This document shows positions 1 through 8,400 of a DNA stretch of 64,000 bases, piece after piece. Positions within the stretch are counted from its first letter, which is position 1. The number at the start of each line of letters is the position of its first letter. A program made the position numbers and the translations under genes. The notes beneath the pieces are model-generated. The model saw only the letters and a list, made by a program, of their open reading frames with translations. It did no database searches and was not told the DNA's origin. The stretch is taken from NCBI RefSeq assembly GCF_000316665.1, contig NC_019678.1, positions 7,535,001-7,599,000 of the forward strand, read 5' to 3'. Source of the DNA: Rivularia sp. PCC 7116. Its GTDB lineage: Bacteria > Cyanobacteriota > Cyanobacteriia > Cyanobacteriales > Nostocaceae.

Positions 1-313
1 CCTTGAAATCTATTTTGCCCCTTACATTCAGGCTTTGCCAATAGACAAGTATTTTCAATAATTGATATTTTTTTCTAAATAATCCTAAAGACGTTATAGT
101 ACAACGCCTCCAGATTATTTTACCAAGTATTTTTTCGGTTTAAAGCCCCGAAGTTTCTTTAAGCGGGGGAACCCCGCCAACGAACTTCTCTTCGGATTCA
201 TCCGTGGACTATACTCTGTTAAAGCCCCTAAATTCCATTTATGGGGAATTAATTACGAATTACGAATTACGAATTACGAATTATACTTACAAATCCCCCA
301 TTAAGCTTATTTA
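1..313. other. Intergenic, no gene seen
   Basis: I see no convincing coding frame here. The stretch holds a hairpin-like C/G-rich patch near 140-180 and ends in a short tandem heptamer repeat (251-283). Confidence 0.5.
251..283. repeat. Heptamer tandem repeat AATTACG
   Basis: About 4.7 perfect tandem copies of AATTACG. Short tandemly repeated heptamers of this kind are characteristic of heterocystous cyanobacterial intergenic DNA. No function is evident. Confidence 0.85.
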
Positions 314-613
314 TTACTGAGGCGGCTTCTTCTTATTTATACTCAGCATTGGCAAAGATGAATTGGATGAATTAGTAGGTAGATACAGTTGTTTAACTGA
401 TTCATCCGCATTTTGCAAATCGGGGCGTTGCTGAATTCGCAACCACCTTATAATTAAAGCTGTTCCAGCAGTTCCTAAGCCAAAAATAAACAATGCCCAG
501 CTGTCATCTAATCCGCCTATAAGCGCATCCACTATTCCCATGGTGATTAATATGGTAATTAGCGGTTCTTTACGGTAGGCTGATTTTACAATACGAGGAA
601 ATACAGCATTCAT
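314..613 (-). CDS. Small membrane protein of unknown function
   Basis: A 99-residue protein. Two hydrophobic segments (about residues 18-34 and 40-56, separated by a GGLDDSW turn) suggest a two-helix membrane hairpin, followed by a polar tail of about 40 residues rich in Ser, Asn and Lys. No catalytic motif or known family was recognised. The ATG start is preceded by a weak AAGGGGAA ribosome-binding stretch on the reverse strand. It stands alone, with long non-coding DNA on both sides. It is probably a real lineage-specific cyanobacterial gene, but this rests only on the clean frame and hydrophobicity pattern. Confidence 0.6.
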   Translation of the reverse strand: MNAVFPRIVKSAYRKEPLITILITMGIVDALIGGLDDSWALFIFGLGTAGTALIIRWLRIQQRPDLQNADESVKQLYLPTNSSNSSLPMLSINKKKPPQ

Positions 614-1257
614 AATAGCGTGTTTTCAGTTCCCCTTTAGTATATTTTTACTAATATAACGATATGGCATATAAGCGCTTTATATGAAAGCATCAATACT
701 ATTATAATTTTATTCAATCTGCAAGGGAGGAATTCCTCAAATTGAATGAAAGTTTAGATTTTTGAAGTTAAGTTATTATGCCTCACGCTTATATTTTATT
801 GCAAGTTTAGAATAACACTTTCAAGAAACCTTGTTAGCTATTAATAGAAATTTATCAAAAATAAATTGTACCTTTATAAATCTGGTTCTAGTACCTATGT
901 CTCTAAAATTTAAATCGTGGCGAATGCTAGTAGTCTAGCAATGAAACTATGGGGAGTGAATAAGGAGATAACGAAGTTTTTTCTCCCCCTCTCCCCTCTC
1001 TCTAGCTTTACCGGGCAATCTTGGCTGGTTCGAGTTAGGCTAGTAAGTTAAACAGTGCCATACAAATAGGAACGGGGAATGGAAAACATCCTGTCTACCA
1101 TGAAAAAGTATAAGTTCCTGGTTTTACTAATCAAAAAAATGAGATGTATATATAGCTTCCACAAAAATACATCCGCCTTCAAATCTACCCAATTTATTAG
1201 GATTCCCCGTTCCTTTCTAAAAAATATAACCCAAACTTTTGATATTTCTGCTCAAAA
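614..1257. other. Intergenic, no gene seen
   Basis: AT-rich and without a convincing frame. An open frame at 1079-1291 on the plus strand overlaps the 3' end of the opposite hli-type gene and has no recognisable content, so it is not called. Confidence 0.5.
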
Positions 1258-1434
1258 CTATCTTAGTCCCAACCACGCTAAAACACCTTGATTGGTAATA
1301 CATTCTATTGCCACTATAATCGCAAAACCAATCATCGCGGCTCTACCATTCAAACGTTCCGCATATTCATTAAAGCCCAGCTTTGGTTCTTCTAAGTTGG
1401 GTGTCACGGTTGGCTGCGGTTGTTGTGCTGTCAT
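1258..1434 (-). CDS. High-light-inducible protein (HLIP/SCP)
   Basis: A 58-residue single-helix chlorophyll-binding protein of the Lhc-like family. The diagnostic motif is visible at residues 25-36: A-E-R-L-N-G-R-A-A-M-I-G, with the Glu and Asn-Gly-Arg that bind chlorophyll, followed by one membrane helix (about 35-47) ending in a short tail (WLGLR). These proteins bind chlorophyll and carotenoid, associate with photosystem II assembly intermediates or chlorophyll synthase, and protect against excess light. The ATG is preceded by AGGAG at 8-9 nt. It is divergent from ald, and the 303-bp gap carries a three-unit HLR1-like array that fits light-stress control by RpaB. The gene is shorter than most ORF cut-offs. 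Confidence 0.9.
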   Translation of the reverse strand: MTAQQPQPTVTPNLEEPKLGFNEYAERLNGRAAMIGFAIIVAIECITNQGVLAWLGLR

Positions 1435-1540
1435 TGGGAATAACTCCTGATAATGAAAATTACTACGAGAATACTAAATTGTAGATTCCGATTGCACTAC
1501 TTGAACCACTTAGATTTAAAATCAAGCTTGTTCAACTACT

Positions 1541-1570
1541 TTTTACAAAATTTTACTATTTTTTACATGA
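1541..1570. promoter_or_regulatory. Candidate HLR1 array (RpaB site), three units
   Basis: Three tandem units with an exact 10-bp period: TTTTACAAAA, TTTTACTATT, TTTTACATGA. The known HLR1 element is two direct copies of (G/T)TTACA(A/T)(A/T) separated by 2 bp and is bound by the response regulator RpaB in front of hli and photosystem genes. Here units 1 and 3 match well and unit 2 has a T in place of the last A of TTACA. It lies about 107 bp upstream of the hli start and 168 bp upstream of ald. The remainder of 1435-1737 shows nothing else. Confidence 0.6.
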
Positions 1571-1737
1571 CGTAACAAGAAGAATTGATAGTCAAAAAGG
1601 TCGATGCAAAGGTTATGACAGAGAATTTAAGCGATTAAACCCGCAATTGGTATTAATTAATTCAGCATGGCTGCTGTTTAATTGACAGACTACATTAAAA
1701 GCAATGTTAAAGCAGTAAATTTATTTAGGGGCAGTAC

Positions 1738-2826
1738 ATGGAAATCGGTGTTCCCAAGGAAACGAAAGATAGAGAGTTTCGAGTAGGGTTGAGTCCTTCG
1801 AGCGTCAGAGTTTTAAAAGAAGCTGGTCATAATATCTTTGTAGAAACCCAGGCTGGTGTAGGTGGTGGGTTTACAGATAACGATTACATGAGTGCCGGAG
1901 CATCAATTGTTACTACTTCCCAAGAAGCTTGGAATCGTGAATTAATTGTAAAAGTAAAAGAACCCCTAAAGGAAGAATATAAATTTTTGCAAAAAGGGCA
2001 ATTACTATTTACTTATTTACATTTAGCAGCAGATAGGAAATTAACCGAGCATTTGATTGATTGTGGAGTAACGGCGATCGCCTACGAAACAGTAGAGCAA
2101 GCGGGAGCAAATAAATTGCCTTTGCTTACTCCTATGAGTATAATTGCCGGTCGTCTTTCGGTACAGTTTGGTGCTAGATACCTTGAGAGTCAACAAGGTG
2201 GTAGAGGTGTACTTTTAGGTGGAGTTCCCGGAGTCAAGCCGGGTAAAGTAGTAATTTTAGGTGGTGGTGTGGTTGGTACCGAAGCCGCGAAAATTGCTGT
2301 GGGTATGGGTGCTACAGTCCAAATTTTGGATATCAATGTCGAACGCTTATCTTATTTAGAGACTTTATTTGGTTCCAGAGTTGAACTGCTTTATAGTAAT
2401 TCTGCTTATATTGAAGAAGTTGTTCCCAATAGTGATTTACTTATAGGCGCAGTTTTAGTTTTAGGAAGACGAGCACCTACTTTAGTATCTCGTGAATTAG
2501 TCAAAAAAATGAAGCCCGGTACGGTAATTGTAGATGTTGCCGTCGATCAAGGTGGATGTATCGAAACTTTGCACCCTACATCTCATACAAATCCGGTTTA
2601 TGAAGCAGAAGGAGTGTTGCACTATGGAGTACCAAATATGCCAGGAGCCGTACCTTGGAGTGCAACTCAAGCTTTAAATAATTCTACATTGCCTTATGTA
2701 CGGCAGTTAGCGAATCAAGGCGTGAAAGCATTAATTAATAATTCAGCATTAGCTAAAGGATTGAACGTAAACCATCACAAAATTGTACATCCAGCAGTAC
2801 AGGAAGTATTTCCAGATCTAGTTTGA
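1738..2826 (+). CDS. ald: Alanine dehydrogenase
   Basis: A 362-residue NAD-dependent L-alanine dehydrogenase that interconverts L-alanine and pyruvate plus ammonium in the cytoplasm. It is close to the family's usual 360-375 residues. The N-terminus MEIGVPKE, Arg15, the KVKEP lysine (about 74), His95 (LHLA) and the Asp in VAVDQGG (about 270) match substrate-binding and catalytic positions of the family. A Rossmann dinucleotide site (VILGGGVVGTEAA) begins near residue 172. The ATG follows an AGGGG ribosome site at 6-7 nt. In filamentous cyanobacteria this enzyme is linked to alanine catabolism and nitrogen-fixing growth. No clear NtcA site (GTA-N8-TAC) is visible upstream. Confidence 0.95.
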   Translation: MEIGVPKETKDREFRVGLSPSSVRVLKEAGHNIFVETQAGVGGGFTDNDYMSAGASIVTTSQEAWNRELIVKVKEPLKEEYKFLQKGQLLFTYLHLAADRKLTEHLIDCGVTAIAYETVEQAGANKLPLLTPMSIIAGRLSVQFGARYLESQQGGRGVLLGGVPGVKPGKVVILGGGVVGTEAAKIAVGMGATVQILDINVERLSYLETLFGSRVELLYSNSAYIEEVVPNSDLLIGAVLVLGRRAPTLVSRELVKKMKPGTVIVDVAVDQGGCIETLHPTSHTNPVYEAEGVLHYGVPNMPGAVPWSATQALNNSTLPYVRQLANQGVKALINNSALAKGLNVNHHKIVHPAVQEVFPDLV

Positions 2827-3103
2827 TTCAGTAAATATTTATATTCGGGTGTGCTACGGCTTCAAATTCATTCGTTTAAAACCAATAATTTGACATTGCC
2901 GTAACGCGCCATCTTGTTTATTCTTATATCCTTCCTACATTCCTTACCCTATCGAGCAAACCAAAATTGCTTGGTGATGCAAAGGAGGGGGAAGAAAACC
3001 CGTAAAGTTGACTTGATGCAGAACCTTGCTAATTCTTCTTGTGATTTAATCTCCTTAATTGGGAAATCTAGAAGTAGAAGTCAAGCTCAAGCAATTCATA
3101 ATA

Positions 3104-4411
3104 ATGCTGAAGACGGGAGAAATTCTACAAGAGCGCTATCAAATTCAGGAAAAACTTGGAAACAATATTGCCCATGAAGTTTGGTTGGCAAAGGATATAA
3201 AAATTAAGCCTACCGAATCTGTTGTTGTAAAAGTTTTGTCAACACGAGGAGCTACTCAATGGGAGGAGTTCAAATTATTTGAAAGAGAAGCCAAGATATT
3301 AAAACAACTCAACCATCCTTATATTCCCAGATATCTCGATTACTTCCCACTAAATGAATCAATCAAAGGTTTTGTCTTAGTTCAAGAATATATTCCTGGA
3401 AACTCTTTTAAGGATTTAATTTTACAAGAAAAGCGATTTACTGAATCTCAAATTAAAGAAATTGCCAAGAATGTTTTAAATATCCTAATTTATTTACATG
3501 AATTAAATCCACCAGTTTTACATCGCGATATTAAACCAAGTAATTTGATTTGCGGTAAAGATGGACATATATATTTAATTGATTTCGGAGCAGTACAGTA
3601 TAGAGCAGCAGTTGAAGGAAGTACGTTTACTGTTGTTGGAACTTACGGTTATACACCAATAGAACAATTTGGTGGTAGAGCAGTTGCTGCTTCGGATATT
3701 TATGCTTTGGGAACTACTTTAATTCATTTACTTACAGGAATACCACCAGCAGATTTACCACAGGAAGATTTTAAAATTCAATTTGCAGATAGAGTAAACT
3801 TAAGTCCCAATTTAGTTAGATGGTTGAGAAAAGCTATTGAACCCGATTTAAAGAAACGTTTTGATACTGCTAAAACAGCTTTAAAAGAACTGCAATCGGG
3901 TATATTTAATGATGATAATAGTTCTATTCAGCTTAGTCAAAAATCATATTATGCAAAAGACATCGTACCATCAAAAACTAATGTTGAGTTAGAAAAATCA
4001 TTAGATAAATTGACAATTACATATCCATCGATTGAAGTTAATTATATATATTTATTGGTAGCAATATTTTATATTATTGGTGCATCAATAATATCTATAT
4101 TTTTTGGATTAAGTGCTGCATTTTTCCTATTATTAAGTTCTTGTGGTACATTTTATATGATACCCGAGCCTCGAGACCGTCTTCTTTTTCATAACAATTT
4201 ATTTGAAATTTATGAGCATAATAAACTTATCGGTGGAGGTAGTATAACAGAAATTGAAGATGTAAATTCATCTAGTGATAATTTCACAATAGAAAGCTGG
4301 TTTATCTCAATAAAAACACAAAAACAAAGATACGCTTTTGGTCATGGATTAACTAAAGCTGAGTCTATTTGGTTGGTACAAGAAATTAAAAATTGGTTGG
4401 AACAAAATTAA
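3104..4411 (+). CDS. Membrane-anchored Ser/Thr protein kinase
   Basis: A Hanks-type protein kinase of 435 residues from the ATG at 3104; the frame stays open upstream to a TTG at 3059, but the ATG gives the usual MLKTGEILQERYQI start of cyanobacterial kinases. Catalytic-loop HRDIKPSN, metal-binding DFG (IDFGAVQ) and the activation-segment end GTYGYTPIEQF are all intact. The glycine-rich loop is atypical (LGNNIAHEV). After the kinase domain (about residues 1-265) comes a linker, then two adjacent hydrophobic segments (about 315-360) and a soluble C-terminal part of about 75 residues of unknown function. The substrate is unknown. A strong terminator follows. Confidence 0.88.
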   Translation: MLKTGEILQERYQIQEKLGNNIAHEVWLAKDIKIKPTESVVVKVLSTRGATQWEEFKLFEREAKILKQLNHPYIPRYLDYFPLNESIKGFVLVQEYIPGNSFKDLILQEKRFTESQIKEIAKNVLNILIYLHELNPPVLHRDIKPSNLICGKDGHIYLIDFGAVQYRAAVEGSTFTVVGTYGYTPIEQFGGRAVAASDIYALGTTLIHLLTGIPPADLPQEDFKIQFADRVNLSPNLVRWLRKAIEPDLKKRFDTAKTALKELQSGIFNDDNSSIQLSQKSYYAKDIVPSKTNVELEKSLDKLTITYPSIEVNYIYLLVAIFYIIGASIISIFFGLSAAFFLLLSSCGTFYMIPEPRDRLLFHNNLFEIYEHNKLIGGGSITEIEDVNSSSDNFTIESWFISIKTQKQRYAFGHGLTKAESIWLVQEIKNWLEQN

Positions 4412-4470
4412 TTAGGACTTAGGCAACAACAAGGATAAATCAAGTATTTCAGCCGTTTAGATCCCCCCAA

Positions 4471-4497
4471 CCCCCCTTTAAAAGGGGGGCTTTTTGT
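4471..4497 (+). terminator. Rho-independent terminator after kinase gene
   Basis: Inverted repeat of six C and six G around TTTAAAA, followed by CTTTTTG. It lies about 60 bp after the kinase stop and is correctly oriented for plus-strand transcription. Confidence 0.8.
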
Positions 4498-4516
4498 TTA
4501 ACAGACAATTAATGTA

Positions 4517-4539
4517 GAGACGTAGCACTGCTACGTCTC
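4517..4539. repeat. GAGACGTAGCA palindrome, copy 1
   Basis: A 23-bp near-perfect palindrome with arms GAGACGTAGCA and TGCTACGTCTC around one base. Identical or near-identical copies lie just 3' of the next two phosphatase genes (8343, 11279), and diverged copies at 31875, 39010 and 46502. It sits 49 bp beyond the stop of the double PhoA-like gene and could act as a 3'-end hairpin, but there is no U-run. Confidence 0.85.
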
Positions 4540-4587
4540 CTAACATCACGCGAACAACACAACTATCTATCAACTATCAATCAAACA

Positions 4588-7500
4588 TCAACCAAATACA
4601 ACGCTCTCGTTTACATCCAATCCAGTCACACCGTTAAGCATTGCCAAAGTATTTCCGCCAAATGCAACTTTAGTACTACCATCCATTTCAGTTAATTCCA
4701 AAGTACTAACATCAATTCCCAAACTTGCACTACCCAAAATACCAATTACATCGGTACCTGCTTCAAAATCAACGATGGTATTTGCAGCTTCGGCAATTTC
4801 TCCAGCAACAATCCAGAATTGATCTGAACCTGTACCACCAGAGATGATATTATCACCGCCGGATGCAAAGAATTTATCGTCACCTGCACCACCAAGTACG
4901 CGGTTTTGATTTCCTAAGTAAATTACATCATCGCCGCTTCCAGCATCAACGCGGTTGTTACTTCCACCGAATGCTAAATCGATTTCGTCGTCTCCAGCGC
5001 CAGTAAATACGCTGTTTCGAGTACCTTTAAAATCAATTCCAGCAACTAAAATATCATCTTCAGCAGTTCCTGAAACTAATTTTGTTTCTTGTGCTGCCTC
5101 TGCTGCTTCTTGAGGTGTCATACCGAACAGCGTTTCGTACATAATATCGTAAATTCCGGTATTATCTACGGTGCTGGGTAATTTATCGGCGTTTAATCCG
5201 TAGGTTTTAGAGACAATGCTACCGGGAACATCGGGAGTTCCCACCCAAGCAATACCGAAGTCACCCATTTCCCCGTCGAGACTATCTTTGGCTGAAAATG
5301 GTACCCAAGGATTTTCCTCGCTTGCTGTACTTCCATCAACACCATCGAGGTAATTAACGGTGTCTCTTTCAGTAGTTGGATTAACGGTGATAAAAGGAAC
5401 TTCGGGCTGAGAAGATAATTCTGGATTTTCCTCATCAAAATTACCTTCGGGACGGTCGTAAGGTTTGAATTGAAACACCTCTAAACCACCACCATCGCTA
5501 TCTGCGGCGGTAACTAAAAGCGTGTTGGGGTCTTGATTGTCGATGTAATCGATTGCTTCCCCAATGGCTGCATCTGCACGACGCATGGCTTCAATTGTAC
5601 CGCTAGCATTGTTGTTATTACCGAAGTTATCAGTACCTTCTTCCTCAACTACAGCAAAGAAACCGTCGGGGTCTTTTTCGATGATTTTTAAAGATGCATC
5701 GAGCATCTCTGCTACGGTGGGTGCTGTCTCAACGTATAAAGGGAATGGTGTATCGGTATTTAAACCAAGTTCTTCTTCTGTGCGATCGTCAAAGGTATCG
5801 TCGGCAGAAAACACACCAAGCAGCTTTTCCGGGGGAGTATCGCTATTGACAGCTTCGTTCATCTGGTCTTCGGTATATACCACGGTGTAACCCAAAGACT
5901 CAGCTAGTTCAATCAAATTTATGCTGGGACGACGCTCGGGACGGGTTTCTGATGCGTCTAGTTCTGGTGTGACGTGGAATCCTGTGGTACCGATGGGTAG
6001 CATATACAACTCACCACCACCCATAATTACATCGGTTCCCGAACGGATTACCTGTTCGATGATTTCGGCAGCTTTATCGCGAGCGCGGATATCGTCACCG
6101 TCACGGTTAGTAGTTGCAGCAGCAAAAGCAGCGGTTCCCGGTTCTCCTAAGTCTCCAGATTGAATCAGAGCGGTGGCTTTCCCGGCTGCAATTGCTTCTT
6201 CTAATATCGTAAATCCGGTTTTACCAGAAGCAGGAGTTATCTGATTATTATTCTTATCTAAACCAAAGGATTCGTTAAATACCTTGACTCCGTTGGCGTG
6301 AGTTACCGCTCCCCCGTTGGAAGTACCTGTTAACCGGTCTTCCATATGTCCCAGATATACACCTGCATTGGACATTTTATCCCAATTGAGCCGTCCATCG
6401 GGACCTTGATCGATGTCTCGCAGTGCCATGAAATGGGAAGGGCTGGTACCGTCTGGATGAATAAAGATGACGTTCCCTGTATCTTTTGTGGCTTCCGGTG
6501 CTGGTGTCGGTGCGGGGACGCGGGATTCAAGTTCGGTGTCGAATAAGGTTTCATACATCAACTCATATATCCCGGTATTGTCTACCGTAGAAGGGAGTTT
6601 ATCGGCATTCAACCCTGAAGCTTTAGAAACAATCGAGCCGGGAAAATCAGGAGTACCAACCCAACCGATACCGAAGTTAAATACATCTCCATTAGCATCT
6701 GGTGCAGCAGTAAATGGTAAGGTATCGGCTCCATCTACACCGTCAAGAGGAACCGGACGAGGTTCGGTAGTAGGATTTTGGTTGATGGTTCCTACAGGTT
6801 CTCCCAATTCGCGGGGGTCCCGCACTTCTAAACCACCGGCATCGCTATCAGCAGCAGTTATTACCAGTGTATTGGGATATTTATCAACAAATTCAAGGGC
6901 TTCTCCAATTGCTGCATCACTGCGAATCATTGCTTCGAGGGTACCCGAAGCATTGTTATTATTACCAAAGTTGTCGGTTGCTTCTTCTTCAACAATAGCG
7001 ATGGAACCATTATCAAAGTTGGGATGCTGCTCCATCAACTGCTGAGTAACTTCGAGCATCTCGGCAATAGTGGGAGCAGTTTCCAGATATAAAGGTAGTC
7101 CTCTTTCCTCTAAAACCTCTTCTGGACGGTCGTTAAAGGTATGGATAGGAGCGAATACACCCAAAACTTTTTGAGGTGGTTCTGGATATTTTGAGGGATC
7201 GAGCAAATCGTTAAGTTCTTGCTCGGTATAAACTACCGTGTAACCGTTATTCTTAGCTAATTCGATTAAATTCTCATCCGGACGCTGCAAGCGGGAGCCA
7301 AGTTCATCTAGTTCTTCAGCACTACCGTGGAAACCTTTGGTACCTTCTGGTAACAGAGTAACTTCACCACCACCGAGGATAAAATTAACTCCAGATTCAA
7401 TTACTTGTTTGCTAATATCACCAGTTCTTCCACGGGGAGGAGTGCGATTTCCCTCTTCATCAATAGTCTCACCAACTTGGGCTACAAATGCAGCTGTACC

Positions 7501-7851
7501 GGGTTCGTAAATAGCCCCAGATTGTACCAGAGCAGTGACTTTACCAGCATCTACTGCTTCCTGAACGATAGTTTTACCCACGTTACCAGAGAGCGGCACA
7601 ATCTCAGAACCATCTTCTTCTAAACCAAAAGACTCAGCATAGACTTTCGCACCAGTTGCGTGGGTAACAGCACCACCGTTGGAAGTTGCACCAAGCTGGT
7701 CTTCCATATGACCTAGGTACACACCAGCATTATCTAACTTATCCCAATTCAACCTGCCATCGGGACCTTCTTGAACAAATCTGGCGATCGCATAGTGAGA
7801 TGGACTGGTTCCATCTGGGTGAACGAAAATAACGTGATTACCGCTAGTCAT
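4588..7851 (-). CDS. Tandem double PhoA-like protein with RTX-like C-terminus
   Basis: A 1087-residue protein. Two homologous alkaline-phosphatase-superfamily units (about 1-445 and 456-925) are followed by an RTX-like cassette (about 930-1087). Each unit keeps the first metal-ligand Asp (HPDGTSPSH), a Ser aligning with the PhoA nucleophile (TSNGGAVTH; Ser57 in unit 1), Glu and Asp of the EEEATD/EEEGTD motif, and Asp of TAADSD. The three PhoA zinc-binding histidines appear replaced by Asn, Ser and Asn in both units. Substrate and activity are therefore uncertain; extracellular phosphate-ester hydrolysis with another metal is an inference. No N-terminal signal peptide is seen, so type I secretion through the C-terminus is likely. 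An AAGGGA ribosome site precedes the ATG and a Pho-box-like array lies upstream. Confidence 0.85.
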   Translation of the reverse strand: MTSGNHVIFVHPDGTSPSHYAIARFVQEGPDGRLNWDKLDNAGVYLGHMEDQLGATSNGGAVTHATGAKVYAESFGLEEDGSEIVPLSGNVGKTIVQEAVDAGKVTALVQSGAIYEPGTAAFVAQVGETIDEEGNRTPPRGRTGDISKQVIESGVNFILGGGEVTLLPEGTKGFHGSAEELDELGSRLQRPDENLIELAKNNGYTVVYTEQELNDLLDPSKYPEPPQKVLGVFAPIHTFNDRPEEVLEERGLPLYLETAPTIAEMLEVTQQLMEQHPNFDNGSIAIVEEEATDNFGNNNNASGTLEAMIRSDAAIGEALEFVDKYPNTLVITAADSDAGGLEVRDPRELGEPVGTINQNPTTEPRPVPLDGVDGADTLPFTAAPDANGDVFNFGIGWVGTPDFPGSIVSKASGLNADKLPSTVDNTGIYELMYETLFDTELESRVPAPTPAPEATKDTGNVIFIHPDGTSPSHFMALRDIDQGPDGRLNWDKMSNAGVYLGHMEDRLTGTSNGGAVTHANGVKVFNESFGLDKNNNQITPASGKTGFTILEEAIAAGKATALIQSGDLGEPGTAAFAAATTNRDGDDIRARDKAAEIIEQVIRSGTDVIMGGGELYMLPIGTTGFHVTPELDASETRPERRPSINLIELAESLGYTVVYTEDQMNEAVNSDTPPEKLLGVFSADDTFDDRTEEELGLNTDTPFPLYVETAPTVAEMLDASLKIIEKDPDGFFAVVEEEGTDNFGNNNNASGTIEAMRRADAAIGEAIDYIDNQDPNTLLVTAADSDGGGLEVFQFKPYDRPEGNFDEENPELSSQPEVPFITVNPTTERDTVNYLDGVDGSTASEENPWVPFSAKDSLDGEMGDFGIAWVGTPDVPGSIVSKTYGLNADKLPSTVDNTGIYDIMYETLFGMTPQEAAEAAQETKLVSGTAEDDILVAGIDFKGTRNSVFTGAGDDEIDLAFGGSNNRVDAGSGDDVIYLGNQNRVLGGAGDDKFFASGGDNIISGGTGSDQFWIVAGEIAEAANTIVDFEAGTDVIGILGSASLGIDVSTLELTEMDGSTKVAFGGNTLAMLNGVTGLDVNESVVFG

Positions 7852-7969
7852 ATTTTTTATAAAATCCCTTTTAGTTTTTACTTAGCTTGACAACAAATAA
7901 CTATTAATTAATGTCATTAGGCTTACAACTATAAAGATATATAAAAACAGTTTTTAAGTTTTTATAATT

Positions 7970-7988
7970 GGGTTAATAATGAGTTAAA
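7970..7988 (-). promoter_or_regulatory. Candidate Pho box for double PhoA-like gene
   Basis: On the reverse strand, TTTAACTC and ATTAACCC are separated by 3 bp; weaker units (TATAAAAA, CTTAAAAA) follow at 7951-7966. Cyanobacterial PhoB sites consist of tandem 8-bp repeats close to CTTAACCT with 3-bp spacers. It lies about 120 bp upstream of the start. The rest of the 549-bp gap (7852-8400) shows only AT-rich DNA. Confidence 0.6.
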
Positions 7989-8342
7989 TTTCAGTAAATT
8001 GATAATTTTATCTATTAGATATATTTTTATTTTTTATTGCTTAATGAGCATCTTTTGAGAGGTTATAATAATTTATATCGTGAATAAAGAATATGCTACT
8101 GCTCCTTGTAAAAGCCGTAAGCACAGTTGCTCAACGACTTTCTTTAAGACAATTTAACAGATATGGCGAATTTATCAAGGTCAAGTAATAATTTAAAGTT
8201 ATAAAAACCTTTATATAATATTGGGCTTAATATTCAAAAAATCTATAGATATTATCAAAAAAATAATTAGTTAATAAAAAATTTAATTGATTATTTTTTA
8301 GTATTTTTGTAGTAAAAAGACAGATAGATATCATATTTTTTA

Positions 8343-8365
8343 GAGACGTAGCACTGCTACGTCTC
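8343..8365. repeat. GAGACGTAGCA palindrome, copy 2
   Basis: A 23-bp palindrome identical to the copy at 4517. It lies 36 bp beyond the stop codon of the canonical PhoA gene. Confidence 0.85.
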
Positions 8366-8400
8366 CACAATCATCCGACAACGCAACTATCAATCAAATA

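Noticed and set aside
1030-1050. GGTTCGAGT considered as a tRNA T-loop
   Set aside because: No acceptor or anticodon stem can be built around it.
1079-1291. Open frame of 70 codons on the plus strand
   Set aside because: No recognisable content, no ribosome site and its end overlaps the opposite-strand hli-type gene.
2914-3177. Open frame of 87 codons on the plus strand
   Set aside because: Overlaps the kinase start in another frame and has a composition unlike a protein.
5564-7045. Several Ser/Pro-rich frames antisense to the double PhoA-like gene
   Set aside because: Ser/Pro-rich mirror frames are a by-product of the codon use of the real gene; the same occurs opposite the other RTX-type genes.
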